Below are positions 14,749 to 23,222 of a stretch of 28,790 bases of DNA, piece by piece. The stretch's first letter is position 1. Every line of letters starts with the position of its first letter. Made by a program: the position numbers and the translations under genes. The notes below the pieces were generated by a model, which saw nothing but the letters and a program-made list of their open reading frames with translations, was not told where the DNA came from and searched no databases. This DNA comes from Candidatus Paceibacter sp. (GTDB lineage: Bacteria; Patescibacteriota; Minisyncoccia; UBA6257; HR35), in the NCBI GenBank assembly GCA_023255765.1, contig JAGDVT010000050.1:1-28790 (forward strand). The letters are read 5' to 3'.

Positions 14749-15568
14749 ATATAGAATTTATTTTTATATATTAGCAATTTTACTTTTGTTGTGGGGAGGA
14801 ATTTCTGTAAATTTATTAGGTTTAAATTTAGGTATTGATTTGAAAGGAGGTGAAATGATTGAAATACAAACTAATCTTAAAAATTTAGAAAATATTTTTG
14901 ATAAGAGTAAATTCAAGATAAGAGAAACCCAAAATAGTATAATAATAAAAGCCCCTAATTTAGATGAAAATTATATAATATCAAAAATAAAACAATTTGA
15001 TCCTAATGCGAAAATAATAAGAAAAGAAGAAGTGAGTTCTGTTTTTAGCGGGGAGTTAGCAAAAAAATCTTATTTAGCTATAATTTTTGTGCTTATGGGT
15101 ATAGGTACATATATAACAATAGTTTTTTGGGGCAAAAAAAGATTGATCCCAGGATATTTATTTGGTTTAGTTACAATTTTGACCTTATTCCATGATGTAA
15201 TAGGTAGCTTAGGTTTATATACTCTCTTTTCTCACTTTTTTAATTATGATCTAGATATTAGTATAATAATAGCATTTTTAGTAGTAGCTGGATTTTCTGT
15301 ACACGATACTATAGTAGTTTTCGATAGAATAAGAGAAAATTTAATGAAAGAAGGTAAATTAAACCAAGAAATTTTTGAAAAGAGTATAAAAGAAACTTTG
15401 ACAAGGTCAATAAACACATCTTTATCCACTATACTTTCAATTTTACCCCTTTTATTTTTGATTGAATTTTTAAGACCATTTTTGCTTACCTTAATGGTAG
15501 GTATAATAATAGGAACATATTCTTCAATTTGCTTAGCCGCACCTTTATTGTATGATCTAAGCAAATGA
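14741..15568 (+). CDS. secF: Protein translocase subunit SecF
   Basis: Partner of SecD in the proton-driven accessory complex that pulls proteins through SecYEG. The 275-residue protein has one N-terminal membrane helix (about 5-25), a small outer domain, and a C-terminal block of about five helices (from about 108). The SecF signature VHDTIVVFDRIREN is present, as is the SINTSLSTILSIL helix. The periplasmic motif, usually GIDFTGG in SecF and GLDLQGG in SecD, reads GIDLKGG, a SecD-like version. secD is not adjacent. The ORF overlaps gatB by 8 bp and the rpe-like gene by 4 bp (ATGA). An internal AAAGGAGG-ATG arises from the codons of LKGGEM and is probably not a start. Confidence 0.9.
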   Translation: MLKYRIYFYILAILLLLWGGISVNLLGLNLGIDLKGGEMIEIQTNLKNLENIFDKSKFKIRETQNSIIIKAPNLDENYIISKIKQFDPNAKIIRKEEVSSVFSGELAKKSYLAIIFVLMGIGTYITIVFWGKKRLIPGYLFGLVTILTLFHDVIGSLGLYTLFSHFFNYDLDISIIIAFLVVAGFSVHDTIVVFDRIRENLMKEGKLNQEIFEKSIKETLTRSINTSLSTILSILPLLFLIEFLRPFLLTLMVGIIIGTYSSICLAAPLLYDLSK

Positions 15569-16209
15569 AAATACTTCCTTCTATAAACACTCAAACTTTT
15601 GATGAAGCAAAATCCAGAATAGATTATTTAAAAAATATCACAAATGAATTTCATTTAGATATTTCAAGTTTAGAATTTGCAAATTATCAAACATGGAATA
15701 ATCCTAAGGAATTAGAAAGATTAGATGAAAATTTAAAATTACACCTCCATTTAATGATTAAATTAAAACCTCAAGAAATATTAAAATGGTCTAATAAAAG
15801 AATAAAAACTTTAATATTGCATCTTGAAGGTAGTAATTTGCCCTATGCTTTAATAAGATTTGCTAAAAAGCTTAAGAAAGAACTTATAATTGCATGGTCT
15901 CCTAATATTGATAAAGATTTTATAGATGAATTCGTAAGATTTTTTAATGGTATATTAATATTAGGAGTGAATCCGGGAAAATCAGGACAAAAATTTCTAG
16001 AATCAACATTTGAAAGATTACAAGAAGCTGTCCTATATAAAGAAAAAATAAAGAAATTTAAAATAATCGTAGATGGAGGTGTTAATAAAGAAAATATATA
16101 TAAAATAATGGAATACAAACCAGATTATATTATTTTAGGAAAAGCAATATTTGGTGAAGGTGATCCTTTGTTAAACTATTTGTATTTTAAGAGCTTAATA
16201 AAAGATTAA
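15565..16209 (+). CDS. rpe: Ribulose-phosphate 3-epimerase family protein
   Basis: TIM-barrel epimerase interconverting ribulose 5-phosphate and xylulose 5-phosphate. The four catalytic/metal positions are recognisable: H30 and D32 in FHLDISS, H62 in LHLHLMI, and D170 in IVDGGVN. The phosphate-binding stretch GVNPGKSGQKF replaces the usual SVNPGFGGQ. The 214 residues are slightly short for the family, and the flanking motifs are divergent (ISS rather than VMDG after HxD). Another sugar-phosphate epimerase of the same superfamily remains possible. It overlaps secF by 4 bp and ends 6 bp before the convergent pilin stop, with no hairpin between them. Confidence 0.82.
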   Translation: MKILPSINTQTFDEAKSRIDYLKNITNEFHLDISSLEFANYQTWNNPKELERLDENLKLHLHLMIKLKPQEILKWSNKRIKTLILHLEGSNLPYALIRFAKKLKKELIIAWSPNIDKDFIDEFVRFFNGILILGVNPGKSGQKFLESTFERLQEAVLYKEKIKKFKIIVDGGVNKENIYKIMEYKPDYIILGKAIFGEGDPLLNYLYFKSLIKD

Positions 16210-16215
16210 ACAAAT

Positions 16216-16656
16216 TTACTCTCTGCAAATAGTTTGATTAATTTCAGCGTAAGGAGCACAAACAGTAATTCTGCCTGAGGTAGCATCATACTTTATGTTA
16301 TAACCGGTATTATAAGCTCCTGTTGTTGAATCAAAAGTGCCCCGTTGAGGATCAAGAGGTATCTTAGGCAAATAGGTAGGAACAAGGCAAGTCATTAAAT
16401 CTACACCTCCTGGAGTAGCAATCATTGTAGTAACAGTAGGTAGATCTGGTACGGCAGTGCATTTCCAGCTACCTTGATTATCAGTCATAACTTGAAGTAC
16501 TGCACTATAGATTGCATTTACATCTGTTGCTCTTTGAGTATTTCTAGCTTTTGCAAATTGACGACCTGGATTAACTGCTACTATAATAGCACCTGCTAAA
16601 AGTATAATAATACCTATGACCAAAAGAACCTCTATTAATGTAAAAGCTTTTTTCAT
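16216..16656 (-). CDS. Type IV pilin (major-type prepilin)
   Basis: A 146-residue prepilin. The leader is very short (MKKA), followed by the class III cleavage site and methylation motif FTLIEV, with the key Glu at +5, then a hydrophobic helix (LLVIGIIILLAGAIIVAV). The basic PGRQFAKARNTQR stretch leads into a globular domain with four cysteines, which could form disulfides (WKC, MTC, TVCAPY, QTIC). The short leader and C-terminal beta region resemble PulG/PilA-type pilins. It is the last gene of the minus-strand pilus cluster but has its own -10 (16719-16724) about 60 nt upstream. Separate, perhaps stronger, transcription would fit the major subunit, but expression level is inference. Confidence 0.9.
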   Translation of the reverse strand: MKKAFTLIEVLLVIGIIILLAGAIIVAVNPGRQFAKARNTQRATDVNAIYSAVLQVMTDNQGSWKCTAVPDLPTVTTMIATPGGVDLMTCLVPTYLPKIPLDPQRGTFDSTTGAYNTGYNIKYDATSGRITVCAPYAEINQTICRE

Positions 16657-16718
16657 TTGCTTATTAATTTAAAATAATAAATAATTACGACCTTCTAAAT
16701 TGTAATTTATATATTTAA

Positions 16719-16724
16719 ATTATA
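16719..16724 (-). promoter_or_regulatory. -10 element of the major pilin
   Basis: TATAAT on the minus strand in the 106-bp gap upstream of the pilin. It predicts a leader of about 56 nt. No Shine-Dalgarno precedes the ATG, and no good -35 lies at normal spacing. The gap itself holds nothing else that I recognise. Confidence 0.45.
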
Positions 16725-16762
16725 CTATAAAAATAAAATCAAGCTGCTAAAATTGTGGATAA

Positions 16763-18175
16763 TTATTTTATCTCTTGCCATTTTAAAATATCATAAAAAT
16801 CAGTAGTTAAAGGAAATTCAGGAGGAGGTCCAAAAAGTAAATTTGCATCGTAAATTAAATACCTATCTTTATATCCTGAGCAATATATATCACCGCAAAC
16901 CCAACTAAATCCGTATCTTAGATTTGAACCTATCATTCCATAAACTGTTATAGAATTCCTCTTATATTCAGCTCCACAATTATAAGAATAATATAATCTA
17001 CCTACTTGTCCGTTTTGGGCTACTAAAGCAGCATCTATTCTTAAATTATCTTCACTTTTTAGTCCAATTAATATGTTGTTTTGAGCAATTAATCCTATTA
17101 CATCTTTACCATCATAATTTGTATATTTTAAGCTTTGATTAATAATGATATTAGTTCTATTAGTAATTTGGTCAGGAAATCTTGCAGAACCTATCAATAA
17201 TCTTTTGTTATTAATTTGCCCACTTACCCATAAATTATCTTCTACAAAAATAACACCATTTGCTGGTATTTGAAAATTGCCTATAAAAGTTTTATTTTTT
17301 ATACTCCATGTATCAACATAACCAAATGAGGAATATGTATAACATGCAGGATATTTTTGTGTTACTTTATATAAATCAAAAGTACCATCTGTTTTTAATA
17401 CGATTTCATAACCCTGGGCATTTGATGGACCTACATATTTACCTGAAGTAGAGGCTATATTCTTAATTTCAGATAAATTTTTAGTAATCCCATTAAAATC
17501 TACATTTGGAACACCTACTTTTCTTCCTGCTTTAAAAATATCAGGCCGATTTGGTAAAGGAGTAGGAGGATACGGATCAATTGGGTTTACATGGGTATGA
17601 ACCGCCCATTCATTTGGTCCTTCGTGGTCAGGATCATCATAAGTAGTCAATGCACTGGAAACTAAATTATATGCCACTCCGTCAAATCTTATTCCTTTAT
17701 TTGAATAAATCTCTCCATAAACATAGGTACCCTGGCCAAATCTTACATTATCATTTAAAACAGAAGAATATTTAGCAAAAGAAGGTATACCTAGTGTAAC
17801 TTCTACAATTTTTTCTAAATCAGGATATTCATTAAGTATGCCTTTAGATTTAATTTTTACAATAGTCGAGCCAGTAGGTGGAGGGGTTATTTCTAGTATA
17901 AACTTTCCAATCAAATTACCTTTTCTATCATAAAAGTTATGAACATAAGGACCGGGTTGATTAGTCCCATCAGTATAATCTTTAGGAGAATGATTTAAAT
18001 GCCACCTATAATATTCAGCACCAGCTTCTGCTATTTGTAAAATTCTTTTTTTATAAACATCTTTTGCTGTGCTTAAGATAAAGTAATTAATCCAAATTAT
18101 TAAACCAGAAAGTAAAAATATCGCAATTGAACTATATATTATTAAATAAATTGATATTTGACTTTGTTTTTTCAT
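16763..18175 (-). CDS. PilX-like pilus-associated protein
   Basis: A 470-residue protein. A single N-terminal hydrophobic helix (about residues 9-33) is followed by the AEAGAEYYRWHL segment, typical of PilX N-terminal domains of type IV pilus minor components. There is no FTLIE-type cleavage motif. The large C-terminal region is beta-rich with few charged helices, and contains YVYGEIYSNKGIRFDG, VHTHVNPIDPYPP, RPDIFKAGRKVGVPNVDF and several VGLIAQNNILIG-like strands. I recall this architecture as widespread in Parcubacteria pilus clusters. Cysteines cluster late (SYNCGAEY, WVCGDIYCSG). It overlaps the PulJ-like gene by 4 bp. Probably a pilus-assembly or tip component. Confidence 0.8.
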   Translation of the reverse strand: MKKQSQISIYLIIYSSIAIFLLSGLIIWINYFILSTAKDVYKKRILQIAEAGAEYYRWHLNHSPKDYTDGTNQPGPYVHNFYDRKGNLIGKFILEITPPPTGSTIVKIKSKGILNEYPDLEKIVEVTLGIPSFAKYSSVLNDNVRFGQGTYVYGEIYSNKGIRFDGVAYNLVSSALTTYDDPDHEGPNEWAVHTHVNPIDPYPPTPLPNRPDIFKAGRKVGVPNVDFNGITKNLSEIKNIASTSGKYVGPSNAQGYEIVLKTDGTFDLYKVTQKYPACYTYSSFGYVDTWSIKNKTFIGNFQIPANGVIFVEDNLWVSGQINNKRLLIGSARFPDQITNRTNIIINQSLKYTNYDGKDVIGLIAQNNILIGLKSEDNLRIDAALVAQNGQVGRLYYSYNCGAEYKRNSITVYGMIGSNLRYGFSWVCGDIYCSGYKDRYLIYDANLLFGPPPEFPLTTDFYDILKWQEIK

Positions 18176-18735
18176 TTTGTTTTTAAATTTCTTGGGCTTA
18201 CTATAATATAACTACCAATTGAAGGTTTATTAAAAAGAGGCTTTGTTTTAATTTCTACTTTTATTATTTTTATTTTATAGTTTTCAATAGGAGGAATAAG
18301 AAGATTAAATGTCTCATCATAGTATGAAATCTGGAAACTTTCTATGTTATACACAAGATTTAAAATTTTTTCTTTAGATAAATCATAAACAGGAGGAGTT
18401 CCAAATGCTTTTGTAAGGCCTCTTTTTAAAATATTATTTTCAACAAAATATCTAATCCTTTCGGTAATACCATCATTATCTACATCGCTATAAAAAATAA
18501 TAGAGTTAGAAGTTGCAAATTCAATAGGGTAAGCTCCATTACTTGAATAATTCATTGTCCTCATCTCTTTAGCCATTTTATTTAAAGCAAAATCAACCTC
18601 TCTTTGGCTGCCCATGCTAAATATAAAAAATTGGCTGTAGCTCGATAAGGAAATTACAAAAAAAATCAAAAATGCTGATATTATAGTTATTATTAAAATA
18701 GAAACAAAAGTTTCAATTAAAGTAAATGCTTTCAT
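18172..18735 (-). CDS. PulJ/GspJ-like minor pseudopilin
   Basis: A 187-residue prepilin with a three-residue leader (MKA) before FTLIETF, with Glu at +5, and a hydrophobic N-terminal helix to about residue 29. The domain after it (QREVDFALNKMAKEMRTMNY, then SIIFYSDVDNDGITERIRYFV and ILKRGL) follows the usual PulJ/GspJ pattern. It lacks cysteines. Minor pseudopilins of this type initiate pilus assembly and sit at the tip. It overlaps both neighbours by 4 bp (ATGA type), so it should be translated together with the PilX-like protein and the upstream Fn3-like protein. Confidence 0.87.
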   Translation of the reverse strand: MKAFTLIETFVSILIITIISAFLIFFVISLSSYSQFFIFSMGSQREVDFALNKMAKEMRTMNYSSNGAYPIEFATSNSIIFYSDVDNDGITERIRYFVENNILKRGLTKAFGTPPVYDLSKEKILNLVYNIESFQISYYDETFNLLIPPIENYKIKIIKVEIKTKPLFNKPSIGSYIIVSPRNLKTK

Positions 18736-20423
18736 TTTCTTTTTATTGATTTATATAAAACATAAATAAATAAAACTAATAAAATTGAAATAATTAGGAT
18801 ATGAAATATTTTTTTAGAAAAGTAATATTTAACATATTTTCCTTCTTTATAATCAAAAGGAATTTTAATATTTTTTTTAGCTATTATTTCTTTATTGTCT
18901 TTTCTTCTCAAAATAAATTCGTATTCTCCTTTTTTTAAATCTTTCAAAAATATTTGATTTTCCTTTATATTTTCAATTTTTTTGATAAGATTGCCATATT
19001 TGTCATATATTTCCAAAATAAATTGAGGTAACTGTTCTTTGCTTAAACTTAAAGAAAGTTTATTAGTAAGATTATCAAAGATAATAATTTCTTGAGGAGT
19101 TTTAGATTCTTGAGTAGTAGTTGTAATTGGTAATTTGTTTTCTTCTGGACGAACTTTTGGACCTTCTTTTTGAGATTTAGAATATACTTCAGTAGATTGG
19201 GGCAGGGAAGTAGTTGAAATTGTAGATAGGGATATATTTTCTAATTTTGTACTAGTTTCAGAAGTTGTAGTAATTTTTGTCCGAGGATAAGTATTAAAAT
19301 GAAATTTAAATTGATTAATATTATTACTCATATCTTCTATTTTAATTATGCCATAATAATAATAAAAAGGCGCTAAAACATTTTTCGTACTTAAGATATG
19401 TAAATTATTAAATATTGGGCTTTTCTTAGTTAAAACCAATTTACTTGTTGTAGTATAAACATCAAAAGTTGCTATTGTATATTCATTAGTAGTAAATTTT
19501 ACAGTAATACTAGTTGTTGTTAATTCTTCTATATTAAAATAAGTAAGAATAGGGGGCTCTTTATCTGTATAAATAGGAGTAGGTGTAGAAGCTGTAGCGG
19601 TTTGAATATTAGGATCTATAGGTGTTAAAAATGAGCCTTGATAAGCATTTAAATTTCCCCAATAATCTTGGACTCCTATTTGAAATATATATAAAGTATT
19701 AGGTTTAGTAGAAATTTCAAATTTACACCTATTTGGTTTATAACATTTTTCTAAATAATCGGTAAAATTAGTTTCTTTGATCTCTTTCATATCTGAAGTC
19801 CAATAAATAATTTTGTATTTAGTGTTTTCATTAGTTTGAAAATAAATTATAGTTTTATATGGATCAATTGTTTGGATTTGTACATTTTTTATTTGTGGCA
19901 AGTCACTTTCTTCATTTTCATTTAATGTAAAATTCAAAGCCAAGGAAGTTGTATTATTATTAATTATTAAAGAACCAACAATATCTTCCGTTAAAGAATA
20001 TTCTTCTGTATGTTGCTGAAGTTGAATTATATTAGAATAAAATATTTTTAATCCTCTTCCGCTTATATGTTCTATTTTAATTTTATAATTAGCTCCACTC
20101 CCAATTTTGTAATTATTTCCTAAACTAAGCGCAAATTTAGTTGGATATAATAAGAGAGGTATATTGAAAACTTTAGAAGTAATTAAGTAATTTTCTTTAT
20201 ATAAACTAACTTTGATTTTAGATTCTTCTACATCATTTTTGATCCAGATTCCTATAGAATATAAATTATCATCATAAATCTTTAAATTTTGTTCAATTGA
20301 TTTCACTAAACTTAAATCAAGATAATTTTCAGTAAAGGGAGCAAAAGAAAAATATTCATAACTTTGAGAAAAAGCAATAGAATCTGGTAAAATTGTAAAT
20401 AAAAAGAATATCAAAAATATCAT
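18732..20423 (-). CDS. Secreted Fn3-like surface protein with C-terminal membrane anchor
   Basis: A 563-residue protein without pilin signature. It has an N-terminal signal peptide (MIFLIFFLFTILPDSIAFSQ), then a beta-rich region. Two Fn3/Ig-like repeats follow, at about 178-272 (KNVQIQTIDPYKTIIYFQT) and 289-383 (FNIEELTTTSITVKFTTNEY). A Thr/Ser-rich linker (about 385-440) precedes a small beta domain with KYGNLIKKIENIKENQ and LKKGEYEF. It ends with a transmembrane helix (about 539-558) and a short basic tail (KSIKRK), a membrane anchor rather than a sortase signal. It overlaps the flanking pilin genes by 4 bp each, so it belongs to the pilus operon. A surface adhesin or pilus-base protein is inferred; no enzyme motif is seen. 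Confidence 0.75.
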   Translation of the reverse strand: MIFLIFFLFTILPDSIAFSQSYEYFSFAPFTENYLDLSLVKSIEQNLKIYDDNLYSIGIWIKNDVEESKIKVSLYKENYLITSKVFNIPLLLYPTKFALSLGNNYKIGSGANYKIKIEHISGRGLKIFYSNIIQLQQHTEEYSLTEDIVGSLIINNNTTSLALNFTLNENEESDLPQIKNVQIQTIDPYKTIIYFQTNENTKYKIIYWTSDMKEIKETNFTDYLEKCYKPNRCKFEISTKPNTLYIFQIGVQDYWGNLNAYQGSFLTPIDPNIQTATASTPTPIYTDKEPPILTYFNIEELTTTSITVKFTTNEYTIATFDVYTTTSKLVLTKKSPIFNNLHILSTKNVLAPFYYYYGIIKIEDMSNNINQFKFHFNTYPRTKITTTSETSTKLENISLSTISTTSLPQSTEVYSKSQKEGPKVRPEENKLPITTTTQESKTPQEIIIFDNLTNKLSLSLSKEQLPQFILEIYDKYGNLIKKIENIKENQIFLKDLKKGEYEFILRRKDNKEIIAKKNIKIPFDYKEGKYVKYYFSKKIFHILIISILLVLFIYVLYKSIKRK

Positions 20424-22177
20424 TGTTTATTTAATCTAGCTTTAATATAATAATAATTTACAAATAGATCAAATTGATAAGAATAATCTAAATAGCCATC
20501 TTTTCTAACTGTAAGCGTATAAGTACCACCAGGTATATTATCAAAAAGGACATAATTTTTGCTCAAGCATAAATTCTTATAAGTAAAAGTAATTTTTGAT
20601 AATTTGGGTGTTGAATTTTCATCCAATGTAGAAAGATAAACTTTATACCTTAAATATCTATAATTAGTTGAAAATTCTATATTTTCTGAGGGAGAAATAG
20701 TAAAATAAGACTGAGAAGTACCATCCGGCCCTACGAAATTCCAACTATAATTATCATTATTTACTGCTATTTGTATTTTCAGATAAGTGTTTAGAGGAAC
20801 ATCTGCATTCCAAGCAATTTTTATAATCTTTGAATCAGTTGAGGTTCCTAGATCAATTGTGTTAGATATTAAATACTCCTCTGTGTTAGTAGGATATACG
20901 CCATCATAATTTTTTAATCTTATATCTCCATAAGAAACATCAATATTTTCTGTTTTTTCAGAATAATTATTAAGCCAATTGCTTTCTGATATAGAATCCA
21001 CTTCTGTTATTAAGGTTTTATTATAGTTTGAGCCAGACAAAGTAACTGTAGCATTATCTAATGGATTGTTATTTTCATCCCACACGCTTACTAATACAAA
21101 ATTAGGCGAAGAAGTTGTTACTATTAAATTAATTGTTTTTGTAGTATCAGGAGGTAAATTAAATGGTAAATCCTGTAAAGCTCCTTTAAGTATATACCCT
21201 TCTTTTATAACTTCAAAATTGTATTCATCCCATTCAATATTTTGCAAAAATTTATAACCATTTAAATCTGTTATTGTAGTTGTAGTGAATTTAGGAATAT
21301 TAGGATCTGTTCCGATTAATTTACTTCCCGTAATTTTTAAATCTATATTACCGAGTGGTTTGCAAAATTTATTCTGAGTATATATATTTAAATTACTTAA
21401 TTTATCAATAGAAAAACTAACTAAAGTTAATTGTTGCTCAAGTACAGTTGCATTAGGTTTAACAGGATTAGGATTATTTGGATCATTAGGAGGATATGTT
21501 CTATCAGAAGAATAACCTGGTTTAGATACATAAATTTCATATGCATTTGTGCCTGTTGGAATATCTATAAGCTGTAATAATCCATTAACATTTGTTACAT
21601 CCTCTATTCTAATAGGGGGATTTATTTTGTTATTAATTACTAAAACATTAACATCTGGCAGAGAATTACCTTTTGAATCAAAAACTTGTATAAATAATGA
21701 TCCATTATTAGTTGTAGCTTCTAGGGTTTTAGGAGCAATTATAGTAGTTAATCTTTGTGTTTTTATTTTAGGGTAGCAATTCAAGCAATCAGCTTCTAAT
21801 TCTACTAATTTATAATCTGCTGGAGCTGTATCTTTTGGAGTAGATGTTACTGTACCATCAAATGGATCATCTATGTTTCTTACATATGTTCTAATCTCTA
21901 ATTTATAATTTCCATAATCTATAATTTTTTTAGCTTGTAATTTACCTCTCGGATATCCATCTATTATACCTATATCTTCATATTTTAAATTCTTAATAAT
22001 CTCCATCTCGTTTTCCAAAGCATTCAAAATCTGAAGTTGCATTCTAATAGAAGTAGAAAATCTTAAAAAATTAATAAAACCCATATAAATTAAATACCCT
22101 AAAACAGCTATAAATAAAATCCCTATTAAAACTTCAATTAAACTAAAACTAAGGTTGTAATTTTTCCGATAATTCAT
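20420..22177 (-). CDS. Minor pilin fused to adhesin-like beta-sandwich domains
   Basis: A 585-residue prepilin-like protein. After MNYRKNYNLS comes the FSLIEV motif and a hydrophobic helix, so it should be processed and assembled like a minor pilin. The rest is far larger than a normal minor pilin. There are three carboxypeptidase-regulatory/CNA-B-like domains, beginning near 158 (GSLFIQVFDSKGNSLPDVNV), 261 (NLNIYTQNKFCKPLGNIDL) and 358 (NFVLVSVWDENNNPLDNATV). Each has a VTNVNGLLQL- or IPTG-type strand. The third is split by a different, discoidin-like beta domain (about 393-533, with WNADVPLNTYLKIQIAV) and resumes at NIPGGTYTLTVRKDGYLDY. It overlaps pilC by 29 bp and the Fn3-like gene by 4 bp. 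Likely a pilus-tip adhesin (inference). Confidence 0.78.
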   Translation of the reverse strand: MNYRKNYNLSFSLIEVLIGILFIAVLGYLIYMGFINFLRFSTSIRMQLQILNALENEMEIIKNLKYEDIGIIDGYPRGKLQAKKIIDYGNYKLEIRTYVRNIDDPFDGTVTSTPKDTAPADYKLVELEADCLNCYPKIKTQRLTTIIAPKTLEATTNNGSLFIQVFDSKGNSLPDVNVLVINNKINPPIRIEDVTNVNGLLQLIDIPTGTNAYEIYVSKPGYSSDRTYPPNDPNNPNPVKPNATVLEQQLTLVSFSIDKLSNLNIYTQNKFCKPLGNIDLKITGSKLIGTDPNIPKFTTTTITDLNGYKFLQNIEWDEYNFEVIKEGYILKGALQDLPFNLPPDTTKTINLIVTTSSPNFVLVSVWDENNNPLDNATVTLSGSNYNKTLITEVDSISESNWLNNYSEKTENIDVSYGDIRLKNYDGVYPTNTEEYLISNTIDLGTSTDSKIIKIAWNADVPLNTYLKIQIAVNNDNYSWNFVGPDGTSQSYFTISPSENIEFSTNYRYLRYKVYLSTLDENSTPKLSKITFTYKNLCLSKNYVLFDNIPGGTYTLTVRKDGYLDYSYQFDLFVNYYYIKARLNKQ

Positions 22178-23222
22178 ATATTGGTAAAACTATTGAAATT
22201 GCCATAAAACCTATTACTATAGCTATAACAACTAAAATAATAGGCTCTAAAAGATTTACAAATCTTTCTAGGAAAGTATCTACATTTTCTTCTAAAGATT
22301 TTGTCAAATATATAAGGTTATTTTCCAAATTCCCTGTACGTTCACCTATTTCAATCATTTTTACAAAATTATAATAAAATAAATCTTGATATTTATTAAA
22401 AAATTCATAAGAAGGATGGCCTGCTATTATAAAATTTGATCCTTCTTCTAATATTTTTTTATATACTTCATTACTTATGCTATTTGAGCAAATTTTGAAA
22501 GATTCAACTATTTTAATGCCACTTCTTAAAAGCAATGCTAATATTCTAGAAATTTGTGCCAGCGTATAATTTTTGATTATTGTAGAAATTATAGGTAACC
22601 TAAGCAAGATATAATGAAACAAGAATCTAACTTTTTTATTTTTAAGTGAAAATAAAAATAAAATAAACAATATTAAAAATGAAATAAATATATAAACTCC
22701 ATAATTTAGGAAGAAATTAGAGATTTTTAAAAATATTTTAGTAGGTAAAGGTAAATCTACGCCCAAATTTTCAAATATAGGTGTTATTTTAGGGAAAACA
22801 AAATATAACAAAAAAATAGTCATTATTATCATAGTACCTATAATAAAAGAGGGATATATCATTGTAGTAATTACCTTTCTTCTTAAATCTCCTATTTTTT
22901 TTAATTCATCTCCTAATCTATCTAAATTTTCAGACAAAGTACCAGTAAGCTCTCCTATTCTTATTATATCTATAAAAAATTGGCCTAAAACTTTATTAAA
23001 TTTTTCTAAGCTATTTGCTAAATATTGTCCTCTTTCAATATCTTTTATTGTTGTATTGAGGATGTATTTTAGTGCTTTTGATTTAGTATTTTCTTTTAAA
23101 ATATTAATTGCCTCAGTTAATGTAATTCCGCTTTTTAAGAGTAAAGATAAATTTTTGCAAAAAAGTATTTTATCTTCCAAAGAAATGTGTAATATAAAAG
23201 GTTTTTTTTCGTCTTTATTCAT
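22149..23222 (-). CDS. pilC: Type IV pilus inner-membrane platform protein PilC/GspF
   Basis: The inner-membrane platform that couples the PilB ATPase to pilin polymerisation. The 357 residues contain two T2SSF repeats, the first at about 15-140 (FCKNLSLLLKSGITLTEAI, then IGELTGTLSENLDRLGDEL) and the second at about 218-340 (QISRILALLLRSGIKIVESF, then MIEIGERTGNLENNL). Membrane helices follow each repeat (about 137-160, 172-190, and 328-350). The family is usually about 400 residues; the N-terminal cytoplasmic extension is short here. It overlaps pilB by 8 bp and the adhesin-pilin by 29 bp. Confidence 0.93.
   Translation of the reverse strand: MNKDEKKPFILHISLEDKILFCKNLSLLLKSGITLTEAINILKENTKSKALKYILNTTIKDIERGQYLANSLEKFNKVLGQFFIDIIRIGELTGTLSENLDRLGDELKKIGDLRRKVITTMIYPSFIIGTMIIMTIFLLYFVFPKITPIFENLGVDLPLPTKIFLKISNFFLNYGVYIFISFLILFILFLFSLKNKKVRFLFHYILLRLPIISTIIKNYTLAQISRILALLLRSGIKIVESFKICSNSISNEVYKKILEEGSNFIIAGHPSYEFFNKYQDLFYYNFVKMIEIGERTGNLENNLIYLTKSLEENVDTFLERFVNLLEPIILVVIAIVIGFMAISIVLPIYELSEKLQP

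Noticed and set aside
14843..14857. Textbook Shine-Dalgarno plus ATG (AAAGGAGG, 4 nt, ATG) inside secF
   Set aside because: It is created by the codons for LKGGEM in the conserved periplasmic motif. Starting there would delete the first membrane helix and the motif itself.
15566..15568. TGA recoded as glycine, as in Gracilibacteria/SR1
   Set aside because: TGA ends secF at the expected place, overlapping the next start as ATGA, and no gene has in-frame TGA codons.
15244..16118. Minus-strand ORFs over secF and rpe
   Set aside because: Antisense shadows; the sense proteins carry clear family motifs throughout.
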